64,000 bases of DNA from Eumeta japonica (GCA_005406025.1 BGZK01000003.1:1116001-1180000); one strand, 5' to 3'; positions 1 to 11,310 are shown, counted from the first letter of the stretch. A program made the numbers and translations. Notes: generated from the sequence alone by a model not told the origin.

Positions 1-560
1 AATCAACAGATTATTCACTCCGTAAAGTTTAGTATTCATTAAACTTTACAGTTCGGTCTACAAAAAGACGCAATTTCCGCAAAGACTGTAATTTTTCACA
101 ATACATTCTTAATGTTGAACTTTCAAAAATCTTTTCTGTCACAAATTTTCTTGTTTCTGAGTTCTGTGGAATCAGGTCTGCGTGGAAGAGTCATTAGCTT
201 AACTAAATTCTTCTCTTCTTTATATATATATATTAATAAAGATTAAGATACTCTAAATCGCGTTCGAATCACAAGCAAACCAATAGTGGAAGATATACCA
301 ATAATTTCACGAATTGTGTATAAGCATATCTAATTACATTTTTCGCCTTTTACTTAATCAAAACATAGAATATAATTTCATCGTACGCTAATGACATCAT
401 CAAACCCGACACCTTGTGCGTACGCAATCATCTACCCTTCGTGTTTCATTAACAACTCTTTCCAGCGGTGTTAGATCAGTGATAAGAACGTTGTTGACGA
501 ATTAGAAATTACTGGTTCGATCTTGAAGCCTGAAGGCGATATTTTTTAATAACACGTCCC
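1..560. other. AT-rich non-coding sequence
   Basis: Apart from the small hairpin at 22-49 and a short TA run near 221-233, I see no gene, RNA or repeat here. Confidence 0.5.
22..49. repeat. Short perfect inverted repeat
   Basis: Two 10-bp perfectly complementary arms (GTAAAGTTTA and its complement) flank an 8-nt loop. It lies in AT-rich DNA with no other feature, so chance is possible. Confidence 0.5.
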
Positions 561-566
561 TGTTCT

Positions 567-902
567 TCAAGGGTGTCGTATCTCACCGGTTGTGCAGGCC
601 CATTTTTTTACTCGGCCAAGGTAACTACAGCACTTTGGTGTTGCCCAATCAGATTTAACCACACACTTAAAACTATGAGGTTTATGCTCAAAGCCGTTGG
701 TCCGGGACGCTGACGTCGTGCTGGTGACGACGATATCTTTAGCGATCTGCACTGACCTAATTCGGAAATCTTGTCCTACAGACCCGTCAATCTGATATAA
801 AAGATTGTGGAAGCGTATCCCTGCCACATCTAAACTATGGGGTGACTGAAACCTGACACGACGAGCCACGCAAGTCGTCGGACAAACAAGGGCTCGTTCC
901 AT
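567..902 (-). other. Unassigned 111-codon open frame
   Basis: A minus-strand frame of 111 codons starting with ATG lies in sequence richer in GC than its surroundings. I see no family motif, signal peptide or membrane segment. The C-terminal third is Cys/Lys-rich (SDWATPKCCSYLG). The same strand stays partly open beyond the stop if frames are switched, which would fit a decayed mobile-element fragment or a broken exon, but I cannot name one. The island downstream (905-1240) is also GC-rich, so the frame may simply reflect fewer AT-rich stop codons. I would not treat it as a gene without homology or transcript evidence. Confidence 0.15.
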
Positions 903-904
903 TT

Positions 905-1240
905 CCGCAGACGTTCAATGAGATCATTGAAAGACTCTAGCGGATGTAACACCGTGACCGGGAGGCGTTGGCGGCGCGTGACGCCCGCGCGTCGCCCGTA
1001 ACTCGTACGAGATAATACGCGCTACGCGGCATCCGGAAAATATCCTTCCGCGTTATCGCCGCGATTTCGTTTAGCGTTTTGCATAATAGCGATTTTCGGC
1101 GAACGGGCGCGTGTTAAGTTTACCCGACGACGGCGACTGAGGCGTTTGTTAGTTCGCCCGATGGCTCACGAAGGGAATCCATTCGTTCGTTTCTCGGCGG
1201 CGAAAAGATGAAGCTCCGATAGCCGGTTTCACTTCGTCAG
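905..1240. promoter_or_regulatory. CpG-rich non-coding island
   Basis: About 330 bp with many CG dinucleotides (for example GCGGCGCGTGACGCCCGCGC) inside AT-rich DNA. It has no long frame and no repeat family that I recognise. In insects such patches often mark promoters, 5' exons or conserved regulatory DNA, but no TATA/Inr pair or splice site stands out. The regulatory reading is inference. Confidence 0.3.
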
Positions 1241-1640
1241 TCCCTTTTTGATTTACTAAATTCAGTGGCGCTTCTGTAAGCCAAAAAGTGACGAATAATT
1301 AAAATCTATTCGTTTTCTTGTTCGACTTCGGGAGTCGAACGCGATCTTATTGTGAGTATTGTGTCGATCTTGGCCCATTTTTCTGAATAAAAATGAGTCC
1401 AAAAAATAAAATCATGCCAAATCCTAACTGAATTCGATTAGAGCGTAATTTAGTAACTAACGTAACCAAAGAATTCGAGTGGAAACATCTATATAAATTT
1501 GCGTTAAATTATAAACAACAATATTCATCACAATAAATTTATGTTATCTGTCAACCAATGACTGTAAAGTAAATTTGACTAATGCTGTTTCAAATTGATA
1601 TTATATTTCTTTTAATACTTATTTATTTTTAAAGTAGTTT

Positions 1641-1905
1641 CGAGTGGCAAACGAACTTACTAACCACCAGAGTATGTGGTTATCGCCCCCCATAGACACC
1701 CCCAACCCAAAAGGAATCATCGTTACCCACCTCTTAGGTAGAAAGAGGATATCTGAAGGAGGGGATATTAATGGAGAGAGATTAAGGTGATGGAAGAAGA
1801 AACTGAGCCACCAGAACTCTCTCTCTCATTGGTCGAAATGCATAAACTGTTACTTCACGTGTATATTCTGTAATAGTGTATTATCTCAAAGGTCAACCCG
1901 ATTTA
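1641..1905 (+). repeat. SINE-like interspersed repeat, copy A
   Basis: Diverged copy of a family present at least six times in the window. Shared blocks in order: CCCATAGACAC, a middle rich in GGAGGGGA, CCACC(A/G)GAACTCTC, TTACTTCACG, and ATTCTGTAA at the end. In better copies the centre reads TTGCCGGCCTTTTAG, here degraded to CCACCTCTTAG. I recognise this as a common lepidopteran-type short repeat, class uncertain. Confidence 0.6.
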
Positions 1906-2208
1906 TATTCGTGCTAGAGCAGAGTTGACGACAGCATGGCTCCACCGTTCGTCTGACGTCGAATTATCCATATTCAACTCGAGACTAAAAGTACATTTCA
2001 ATCTCGACTATCAGATTTCAAAGGATAATGGAAACATTTAAAAATATTAAACACTTCGTGTAAAATAAAACATTTATTGTACCGCAGTCAGCATACGAAA
2101 GTGTATAACAATCCAACTACTTTAGTAAGGTTCGCATAATACTTTTAGCAGTAAAAGACAATGTAAACTGCTGTACTCTATTAATTTCTTAAGTGAGAGT
2201 TCCTATAA
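1906..2208. other. AT-rich spacer between opposed repeats
   Basis: About 300 bp with no gene or repeat that I can identify. It separates a plus-strand and a minus-strand copy of the same SINE-like family. Confidence 0.4.
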
Positions 2209-2352
2209 TCCACTTCCCTCTCTCCCCTTCAATAGGTATCCCGTTCCCTCCCAATAGGTCGCCAACGAACAGATTACTCCTCTGGAATTGTGAGTGTCCA
2301 TGGCGGCCGTAACCAACTATGAGTTCTATGATAGGTCGCCTGCTCGTTTGTT
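2209..2352 (-). repeat. SINE-like interspersed repeat, copy B (5' part)
   Basis: On the minus strand this reads AACGAGCAGGCGACC, then GGCCGCCATGGACACTCACA, then CCAGAGGAGTAAT and a GGGAGGG-rich stretch. It matches the first half of copies C, D and F. The 3' half (CCACCGGAACTCTC onward) is missing. Together with copy A it forms a converging pair about 300 bp apart. Confidence 0.6.
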
Positions 2353-4510
2353 CCTCTAACATGCTTCAAAAGACATTCCAAACAGAGACATAGAGAGAGA
2401 TAAACGACAGATCATCATCCGACTTACTTTATTATACAACTATTAAATACACTTAGTAATAGTGTGTACTAGCAGAGTTATACTACACTTTTTCTAAAGT
2501 ACGAATATTAGCAATTTTTAGATATTACATTATAGATTCGAATCAGTACCTTTTGATTTAAACGGTTTTATAAATGACGTGAAATTCTAGATTCATAATG
2601 AACAAAATTTCCTATAACTAATATGCAACTTGTTCGTTTATAACTTTCCACCTGAAGGAATTCTTAAATTATATAAAGATTCAAACATGAATTGACTTAA
2701 TAATTTTTTTTGTACTATTTTAGATACATGCTCTTTACACCAATATATTATTTATGGCCATGTACTGTAAATTCAGACAGCGAAAACGAGAATCAATTCA
2801 CGTATTTAATTAAGCTGTGTCAACAAATATACTGTAACCTTGCCTTGGTGGTCGCTAGCCTGCACCCCGGCCGGCACACCTCGGCGTTCTTAATACTTGC
2901 CAGGACATACAAAGCGAGGTTCAGAAGTACTTAAAATACTAGAAGGCGTGGCCTATTATTTATCGACCACAGAACATATTCCCGTTCATAGTTTTTTTTT
3001 TTTTTGTATTCATATAAGTATAGAGTGACACAACTCTTAACCTACCAGAATGAAATAACTTATTGAAAAGAAGTAATTCAATTCTAATCAAAGTAACTAT
3101 CTTATTTTGAATCTAAACTGCAAATATAAATCTATACGTCGAGGTAAAAAGAGAAAGTTTAACTCAATAAAATAATTTCGATTTTATGCTTCAAAATTAT
3201 TTCATTATTTTTTTCTATATAAAAAAAAATATATTATAATCTATTCTTCTTTATTTCTGTTATTTATGTATAAATAATATCTCTCGCGATGTAAAATTTT
3301 CCCAATAGCCCCTTAAATTTCCAACACGGATAAGATCTCTACTGTAACCACGGTCTCATACCCCTTTCTTAAAGGGGATTAGTGTCCTGCAAAGAAAATT
3401 ACGCAGGCGCACCCCTAAATCTAACAATTCAAAATAACATACTTAGTTTGAAATGTTAGCTATAGAGGTGCGGCTTACATAAGTATCATGATAATGACAA
3501 AGCTCTAATCGCAGCTGTTGAAAGCTCGAAATAGATTTTTGGCTAAGTAACATCGATTTGGCTACACCAATCTAAACGCCTCTTCGTGCATTTCACAACG
3601 CGTTCATATCATCGGTTTATAATACGTAAAATTAATACGACGCGGCGTGCACCGACCGAAATTCGGGATACGATAATGAATCGCTCTTCGAATGATAACG
3701 TCATAAAAAGAATAGCGCATAAATAGCCGTCGTTTCGTGGATATCTTTTAATTTTAAACGCGGCCCCTATCGAGCGAACTCGCGACGACATAAAACACGA
3801 CCGAGTTCGATGGGTTCCATTGGAGTTTTTATCCTCTTTGATCCAGGTGACAGTCGGATATATGTGTTGCGCCGACGCGTCACTGTATTTCTTCAACGTT
3901 CAGTATTTCTAGAACTGTAGGTAAAAGTTTCAATGTAAACTTGAATGCGTCAAAAGAAATCCGAGATCACGATATGTGGGATTCGTGTAATTTGTTTTCC
4001 TCTCCATTATTAGTTTAATAGCATCACTTCAACTTTCGTCCTGTTTGTTTGTCTGTCTGTGATTTATAATAATGTTTTTTGTGGAACGCTTAAAAATATT
4101 TTAATATTAATAACAAAAATCTTCGACAAGAATTACAAATTAAGTGGAGTGTACTGAAATACTCAAAAGCTCGATATCGTGTGTAAAACAATAAAAAGTG
4201 GCTTTAATTATTTTTCTAAAAGCTATCTCATGTCTTTATTCTTTAGCCGAAATCATTTGATAATTGCAAAAAGTGAGATAGTAATAATGAGGTCTAGAAT
4301 AAAAAGAAATAGCCAAAATGCTAAAGATTATTTGTACTTTAACATAAAATAGAAACTAATTATTTGATTAAAATTAAATTTATTCCGAACAGTAATAATA
4401 TCCAAATTTGTAAGACATTAATTTTGATTTCACTATGATCGTATCAAAGTTGTCATTTAATATGATAATAATCATTATATTTGTTACGTTTATTACAATA
4501 GTAAAGGCCC
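2353..4510. other. Mostly unique AT-rich sequence
   Basis: No gene found. A GC-rich patch lies at 2840-2935 with short frames on both strands that I cannot assign. A T tract lies at 2992-3005. A CG-containing unique stretch at 3600-3900 gives a 95-codon minus-strand frame of no recognisable family, which I take as chance. Confidence 0.4.
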
Positions 4511-4514
4511 CACT

Positions 4515-4870
4515 AAAGGTAAACTCTGCGCCTATATTACAAGTACAATTCACGAAACTTTGCCGCTCTGAATTGCCAGCGAATGATGTAATGCGCAAGT
4601 TTAACACTCCATGACTCTTCCTTCTTCTCCCTCGCGTTTCTATTTTACGCGATTGCGACGCTTTTGTGACTAACTTCACAGCGGCAGAGTTTTGTGCGTT
4701 GTTCTGTAATCATAAAAGCATCGCAATGGCGTTATAAAAACAACGCGGGAGAAAAAAAAAAGGTCTGGTATGCGTCGAACCGGTGCATTGCATCATTCGC
4801 AGGCATTTCAAAGCGGCAGAGTTTCGTTCGTTGTATTGTACAAATAATAATTCCGTACCTATTTTCAATT
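4515..4870. repeat. Inverted plus direct duplication (foldback-like unit)
   Basis: The left arm (about 4525-4680, read on the minus strand) and the right arm (about 4703-4850, plus strand) align along their length: AAAAGC(G/A)TCGCAAT, AACGCG.GGGAGAA, CAT.ACATCATTCGC.GGCA and GCGGCA(A/G)AGTTTCGT occur in the same order in both. The block GCGGCAGAGTTTTGTGCGTTGT also occurs at the junction (4681-4702) and again at 4813 in the right arm, a direct spacing of 132 bp. So the unit is present once inverted and about 1.2 times in tandem. Translated arms share residues such as ASFAG.S.RQSFV, which could be chance or the trace of a once-coding repeat. Confidence 0.65.
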
Positions 4871-6286
4871 ATTCATGAAAAAAAAATAATGAAACATTGA
4901 ATTTGAGTGCAAAATATTGTTAAATATCGTTTCGCTGTATTATAACAATAAATTAAAAAAAAATCATGAAAAATTGGCAACTGGGCAATTTATGTTCAAA
5001 ATTTAATTCCTAACAGATATTAATCCTAACGCTGCAACTCCAATATTTTCATCAAAATTTAGACGAAAATACTTTGTACTAAAATAATTGTAATGTCTAT
5101 ATTAAAACGACAAAGAAAACACACTGTCCAGCGTGAAAATTTTACTATAATGAAATGGTTCTTCATTAATAACGATTTCTGACAAAAAAAAATAAACTTC
5201 ATTGTAATATAAAATTTTTATTTCATTATTTATTTAAAATACGTAGGTCAAGCGAGATTTAAGCAAAAAAAATATATTATTGCGCTTGTGAACCACCATG
5301 TGAATATATTTAATGCACGTACACGTTCATGTACATATTACAATACCCTCTATAAAAATGGGAGGGTGGAAGTATAATACATATTTCTACCCACTCTCCT
5401 GTAGCAGTGATATACTAAACTGTTACTCGTCTATCATGTTCGGTATACTGGCGCAGCCGTGACGGTAAAATGTTACAAGGAAACGTGACGCTCATCCCTT
5501 TAATACCGTACTGAATTTCTCCAATATATCGATAAAGAAGTTTCACTTCAAAAAGACGTCTACGCACCATTGAAACTGTTTCGCTTCAATAGATTGAACA
5601 TTGAACTGCGAGCATGTTCTAGAGCTCGACGCTGCGCCTATAAATAATCCATAAGGCCGCGTGCCCACCGGAGAGCGCGTGGGATAACAACTGACCGTGT
5701 ATAACGGCCGATTTGATTGAAAAACAACATTTGTGCTCGGTTCCAGTTTTTTTTTTTTTTTTCATTTCTCCAAGGAAGTGACGGCGTGATGGATTCATTC
5801 GCGATCCGTTCGGAAGCCATTCTAAAAGTACACTGAAGGCCGCAATAGATCCCGCGACGCCGTGAATCGTCGACGTTCCTCGTCTAATAACCGAAATTTA
5901 TTACGCAGCCGCTCGTCGCCGCGGAATGTCGCCGACGTATCGCTCGTAGTGCATTCGATGGAAAATCTATTAGCTACGTATCAATGAATGATTTGGCTAT
6001 AATAAATCGAGTATGCTCAATGATTGAAAATAATTAATTTCTATTAAAAAATAAAAATTAGCTAAATGTATTTTGTCTTGGAAATATTTTTTATCAACAG
6101 AAACAAACACTATTTCTGGTACGTTTTCATTATTGAATAGTAAACAGTAGAACGGGGCAGTTTTTTTAATATTAATCCATATTTTATGACAAAAAATAAT
6201 AAAACATGTAAGTTACTTCGTTGATAATTTTACAAGTGCAACTGACCAATATCTCTAAATTAACCAATAAGTGCCTTGATTATTGG

Positions 6287-6289
<3 letters not shown>
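4871..6289. other. AT-rich sequence with one GC-rich patch
   Basis: No gene. A T16 tract lies near 5747. At about 5640-5960 the sequence is unusually CG-rich for the area (GCAGCCGCTCGTCGCCGCGG), non-coding as far as I can see. Confidence 0.35.

Positions 6290-6329
<40 letters not shown>
6290..6329. repeat. (TA)n microsatellite
   Basis: Twenty uninterrupted TA units. Confidence 0.95.
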
Positions 6330-6331
<2 letters not shown>

Positions 6332-6984
6332 TACACCAACTTGCATTACTTCTAGTAGTTGAGCAATGAAGCTGTTAAGGGCATATCCTTCAATGAGAAA
6401 CTTAAATCAAGTAGTGTTCTTTAAAGTGCACACACTGTTTAGATTCTTATATTGATTGCCCCCAAACGAATAAGCATTTTCCTTTATAATAAGCATTTTC
6501 TTTTCTTAGGGTTTCACGACCAACTAATGGCAATAGAGGTTAAATAATAATAGAGTACATTACTTTGGAATTATAAAGCAAGAGGTTTGAATCCTTAGCA
6601 CAGCCGAATAAACTAATGAAATTTAACTAAAGTTAAACGAAAACTATTTGTTGTATGCCTCGAGCAAATTCTTGTTAAACTTATCACATTAAATAAATTA
6701 TAGATCTAAGTTACGTGTCCAAATCATTTAAATACCTAACAAAACATATTAGAGAAAACAGCCTAAACAATCCACATTAATTTACATAGTTTTTGTTGCT
6801 TTAGAAGTTCATTTGTATACAGTAAATATGATAACAAAACACTTTGACAAGATATATAATTACTTTATATCTTCAAAAGAAATCCGAAACAGCTCTTATG
6901 ACATGCATGCAAAGCACATTGTGGTTGAGCCATGATGTAGTGAACACAGCTGCAGCAAGTAAATGGGCCGGCTAGACCGGCGCA
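6330..6984. other. AT-rich spacer; weak tRNA-like A/B boxes
   Basis: TGGCAATAGAGG (6528-6539) resembles a Pol III A box and GGTTTGAATCC (6594-6604) a B box, 66 bp apart. This could be the worn head of a tRNA-derived SINE. No cloverleaf is evident, so this is not a tRNA call. Confidence 0.25.
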
Positions 6985-7227
6985 ATACCTCATACATTAC
7001 AGGCGTAAAGTGACAGTTCCCTTTGTTTAGTTTCGTCCAGCTATTGAGAGTTCCGGTGGCCCACTCACCCTCTATCATTCTACGACCTCCTTCCATCAGC
7101 CCACTCCGTCCTCCATTAAATATTCTATCCCCACCCAAGGGGCCGGCAAGGCACTGGTGATTCTTCAGAAGTCGCGTGTGTCCATGGACTGTGATGAGTC
7201 TAATGACTTGCATGCTCGTTTACCCTT
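6985..7227 (-). repeat. SINE-like interspersed repeat, copy C
   Basis: Minus-strand copy with nearly the whole family order: AACGAGCATGC, CCATGGACACACGCGAC, CAGTGCCTTGCCGGCC, AATGGAGGACGGAGTGGGCT, CCACCGGAACTCTC, then a degraded end near 6985. It carries a 105-codon open frame, which is incidental. Confidence 0.7.
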
Positions 7228-8327
7228 AAATAATACTATAAAGAATTCATTGATCATTTTTATATTTATGCTTTTGAACGTCTATTAGGATCCACCAAGG
7301 ACATGGTTAATGTATTTAATTTCGCAGTTAAAATACACACATTTTTTTATAAAACAGAGAAATGTGTGTTTATTTAAAATTTTTAATGGCGTGAATATAA
7401 ATTGCTTATGTTTCTATTCTTTATAATTCATTGTAATGCTAATTCATATCATGTTCGGATGTCACGTGCAGTCCTCTCGCTTATTTTTTATTTTGCGCAA
7501 AATACATTATGATGTTTATATGAGACATTACAATGAAGTGAATATTTCGAAAATTAGAATAATAAATTATATCTATCATATTACGCATCACTTACTTCTC
7601 GTAATTTATTCAAGTGCATTTATTCAATTATACAACTAAAAATAAGCTGTAAACGCTTACAGTTAGGTATTAATAAGTATGCAATTTATTTTTACGATTC
7701 GATGATATAAAAACATTAAATATAAATATGAACTAATATAGTTATTTGCTAGTTACGAATTAAATAAAAGCCTTTTTATTCGATTTACCAAATGTTTGTG
7801 TATTAAAACATTACTTGAGATATTTTCACGTAATACAATCCGATTTACCCCCAAAAAGTAACACGTCACTGATCAATAGTAAAATTTAAATATTTTAACA
7901 AAAGACAAATATATATCAAAACATCCTCTTTAAAATATTCCTTCCCCTTTTTATATCGCTCAAAAAGTAATTTAACCACACGCGTTCCGATATATAAAAC
8001 ACTCGTTCAAGGCTGAATCATGTTCAGATTTCCGTCGTGACGTGCTGAAAATTACTGAAAAAAAAACACGCGTTATATTTTAAAGTAGACCATGAAACGT
8101 AATGACGTGTTTATGAAACAAGTTATGAAGGAATCCGGTCCAACGGCTGTTTTGTACGTGACGTGGAAACTCTGTTATGTTTTCAGCTCACCGAGGAATC
8201 GTTTGAAATGTGTTACAATTTTAAGGCGTGTTTGTAGAAATATTAGGTTATGATTCGAATGCCTGCTGTTGTTAGCCAAAATTTAAATAACGTATTAACA
8301 ATGACGAATTTCGCAAGGTAATACGTA
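7228..8327. other. AT-rich sequence, no gene seen
   Basis: Low-complexity AT-rich DNA. The only item of note is the TATA/Inr-like pair at 7991-8029, listed separately. Confidence 0.4.
7991..8029 (+). promoter_or_regulatory. Possible TATA/initiator core promoter
   Basis: TATATAAAAC at 7991-8000 is followed by TTCAGAT centred on A8026, about 34 bp from the TATA element. The initiator departs from the arthropod TCAGTY consensus at one position and no exon is visible downstream. Weak. Confidence 0.2.
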
Positions 8328-8365
8328 TAATAAAATAAAGATTATCTAGCATCTTTATTTTATTA
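8328..8365. repeat. Perfect 15-bp hairpin at LINE fragment edge
   Basis: Arms TAATAAAATAAAGAT (8328-8342) and its exact complement (8351-8365) flank an 8-nt loop. The right arm abuts the first recognisable LINE sequence. Confidence 0.7.
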
Positions 8366-9130
8366 CAGGTATGGCCTAGATAAAATTAATGATTACGTTA
8401 AGAAAAAAGGCATGTAAGTAAATACCGGCAAGATAATGTTATTGTGTTTGAAAGAAGAGAGAGCATAAACAAGGTGAGATTGGAACAAATGAAAGAATTT
8501 GTCTACTCGGGTGGTTTGTTTATAAATGACGGTAGACATGATACAGATATTTAAAAGAAAGGGAATGCTGGAATTGAATTGAATGGGGCCTTGTTTAATA
8601 ATGTGAGTAGTAATAGGGTCTCACAAGAAGCCCATTTGACTGTCTATAATGGAGTCTTGGTCTCTACATTTATGTACGGTAGTGAAAGTTAGGTATGATA
8701 GAATAAAAATGAAAATAGAATTAATGCAGTGGAAGTACAATCCCTGTGTAGTGTGGAGTGTCAATGAATGATACATTTAGAACCAGTGATGTCAGAGAGT
8801 GGTCTTATGTGAAAAGAGATGTAAAAATTAAATAGAAAAAAGTATGTTGTTGTGGTTTGATCATCTAAAAAGGTTGACTAGGAGTAGAGTGACAAAACTA
8901 ATTAATAGAACGAATATGCGTGATGGAAAAGTTGGAAAGGGGCGGCCCAGCAAAATTCAATGTAGACCATATTGGTGGCACATTAAAAAAGGGCCATATT
9001 CTAAGCACCCGAAACCGACGAGTTTGCATGAAAAGGTTGATGGATATCAGTGAAGTAAAAGCGATATGCAGAGATCATACCATATATAAATCTGGTGGTA
9101 CTTTTAGGAAAGAAGCATGAGTTTAAAATA
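8366..9130 (+). pseudogene. RTE-like LINE, 3' fragment 1 (post-RT region)
   Basis: This is the C-terminal part of a non-LTR retrotransposon reverse-transcriptase protein, broken by several frameshifts and stops. Recognisable pieces in order: DYVKKKGM, the FERR-like segment near 8447, EFVYSGGLF, NAGIELNGALFN, LTVYNGVLVSTFMYGSE, LLWFDHLKRL, DGKVGKGRPSK, HIGGTLKKGHIL and RLMDISEVKAICRDHT. All five copies in the window share this order. The RT catalytic motif lies 5' of the fragment and is absent, as expected from 5' truncation during target-primed reverse transcription. The 3' end runs into AATAATAATTATTAT, the simple-repeat tail also seen on fragment 2. Clade call (RTE-like) is from recognition of the YADDQVIL and RWFGHLER protein type. 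Confidence 0.85.
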
Positions 9131-9695
9131 ATAATTATTATATTAGATAAAGGTGAATTACTTATTTTCCAATTGTTTTTTTATGACCGTAATTTTTCAG
9201 TTTATTGTAATTTAAGTTTTAAGTTTAATTGTTTAGTATGGGAACATTGATTTTAATTTAACTTTTAACATAAGCTCTGAAAAAATATTTTATATTACTA
9301 ACCTGTTTCTAAAATGTTCATTCATTTTCGTTTCTTTCTAATAGATATTGTTATTGTCAAAAACAATTCACAAAGGTAAGGTTTCATCAATCGTCCTTAA
9401 CTAAAACTCAAACTTATAAAGCTTTAAAACCAAAGGCTATAAGACTTTCCATGGATTGGCACTATTTAAAGAAAAAAGGTCAGTGTTGGTCTTTAGGGAT
9501 GGAAACTGTAAAATAGTAGTAAAAAATTTTTAATCCTGGTGCAATTTTATGCTGCAATACTATGCAGTCACGATGGCGCTGAGCTCCGAAAAAATCTTAT
9601 TATAGGGTTTTACGATCCGGCCATACAATACACTGACGCTTGTAGGACAAAAGAAAACATGATTGCAACGGGCATATTTAGGATGTTAATGCTAA
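9131..9695. other. AT-rich spacer
   Basis: No gene or repeat identified between the LINE tail and the hairpin at 9696. A 77-codon frame at 9539-9772 spans the hairpin and is judged incidental. Confidence 0.4.
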
Positions 9696-9750
9696 CACTT
9701 ATAATAAACAATAAAAAACTATGCAGTTTTTTTATTGTTTATTATAAGTG
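9696..9750. repeat. Near-perfect 25-bp hairpin
   Basis: The left arm (9696-9720) and right arm (9725-9750) are complementary over 25 bp with one extra T in the right arm. The loop is ATGC. Arms begin CACTTATAATAAACAATA. The stem could form a short dsRNA if transcribed. It has no extended pairing beyond the arms and no obvious flanking duplication. Confidence 0.8.
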
Positions 9751-9866
9751 CTCTTATTTATATAGAACTTAAAATCTATTAGTAAAATGGATATATTCCT
9801 ACACGTCTATGTTATACAATCTTCACTCAATTATTCCAACAACATATCAAATATAATACTTAACCC

Positions 9867-10277
9867 TACTCTCTAAAACTGAATTAGTGGAAAACCACTA
9901 ATTAATAGTCAATAGCTACTATTTTAAGATGTCCAAAGTATACGACCAGCAATAAGTGGTTATCCACTCTTTCAATTAATAGAAATTATTACAAATTAAA
10001 ATTGTAAATTTTCTACTAATTAAAAAGTATAATTCTACTATTATAAAAGTGATCATTTTACTAATTGTCAAGTGACTACTAATTCAGAACTACTAATTCA
10101 GTAGTGAAGTTGGGCCATATTACTTTTTCAATTAGTGAAAAATTACTAATTGAAAAGTAACGCCTACAAACTTAGTAAATCTGTAGTAGATTCAACTAAA
10201 AATTACTAATTTTGATGTAGTTTCTACTATTACTACTTCAATTAGTAAAAATTCTACTAATTCAGCTTTAGAGAGTA
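9867..10277. mobile_element. MITE-like element with TA target duplication
   Basis: A 407-bp element (9869-10275) is flanked by TA on both sides. The terminal inverted repeats match at 22 of the first 24 positions counted from the TA: CTCTCTAAAACTGAATTAGT on the left and the complement of ACTAATTCAGCTTTAGAGAG on the right. The interior is AT-rich, non-coding and largely made of the heptamer ACTAATT or its complement AATTAGT, at least eleven times in both orientations. The TA duplication and TIRs fit a non-autonomous Tc1/mariner-type element. No transposase frame is present. The iterated heptamer could be arrayed transposase-binding sites or the product of internal amplification. Confidence 0.8.
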
Positions 10278-10279
10278 AC

Positions 10280-10764
10280 TGTCGATTTATACACGCCATT
10301 AGTAATTATATGTCGAATTTAGTTACCACGCCAGACACTTCTCGGATGTCAGAACATTTCACATGTAATTAACCATCATGTTCGTTGGATACACAATGTA
10401 ATGTTGTAATGCTGATAATATATTTTGACAAAAAACGATTTGTTGTATTGCAACACGCTTTAACGAGGTTATTTATTTGAGAGTAGTTTTATATAAATGA
10501 GAAGAAGTTGAAACATTCATTAATACTGAGTCACTTATGAATAATATAATTATATGTTTAAACGCGCATAATAGTAGCACGAGTCTCTACTAGAGTATTT
10601 AGTATTTATCTTTATTAGGAGTTTTAGAACAACATCAGGGGCAAGGTCTAGGAGTCGACCAAGAAAGAATTGAAGCCGCAACAGTTCACCGGTACGTCTG
10701 TTCTTTTTTGGTTTTCACAGTAAATGTTACTTGTGTAAAAAATAAGTATTATGAATAGTAAAAA
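10280..10764. other. AT-rich spacer
   Basis: No gene or repeat recognised between the MITE and LINE fragment 2. Confidence 0.4.
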
Positions 10765-11275
10765 TATCTCACTACAAGTGAGTTTGGCTCTCCATAATGG
10801 AGTGCTAATCCCTACGCTTAAGTGTGGTAACCAAAGCTGGGTATGGCAAAAAAAAAATGAAAGTACTCGTAGTATCTATGCGATGGAGATGCGATATCTG
10901 TATATGTAGTGTCTTTGAAGAGAGAGGCGAAAACAGCAATGTCAGAAAGCGGTATGGTTTGAAAGAAGATATAGCGAGTAGAGTAGAAAAACTATATACG
11001 TTGGGGTGGTTTCGCCATCTGGAAAGAATTAATGAGAATAGGCAAATGTATAGAGCGAATGTGTATGATGAAAAGGTTGGCGAGGGTTGCCGTATTAAAT
11101 TTTATGTAATCAAATTGACGGCATATTAAAATAAAGCTAAACCTCAAACATCGGAAACTGATGAACTAACACGAAAAGATTGATAGGTGTCAGTGAAGCA
11201 AGCGATATTTAAAGCTAATGTCATGTCAAAAAATATAGGCTCTGCCTATTCGTCTGGGAAATAGAGATAACTTTA
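10765..11275 (+). pseudogene. RTE-like LINE, 3' fragment 2
   Basis: This has the same protein region as fragment 1, independently decayed: ALHNGVLIPTL-like sequence near 10790, QSWVWQKKNES, an internal stop near 10900, NVRKRYGLKEDIASRVE, LGWFRHLERI, MYRANVYDEKVGEG, then frameshifts and a final AYSSGK-like end near 11250. It is 5'-truncated and lacks the RT catalytic core. The end continues into ATAATAATAAT, the simple-repeat tail of this family, which abuts the next element. Confidence 0.8.
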
Positions 11276-11310
11276 TAATAATAATGTTTATTATAATTAT
11301 TATTATTTCT
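11268..11310. repeat. TAA/TTA repeat junction
   Basis: ATAATAATAAT followed closely by ATTATTATTAT, so the stretch is itself an inverted repeat. The left half continues the tail of RTE-like fragment 2. The right half is the tail of the minus-strand LINE that follows. Confidence 0.7.

Noticed and set aside
6528..6604. Possible tRNA gene (A and B box words)
   Set aside because: No acceptor stem, anticodon arm or correct spacing. At best a worn SINE head.
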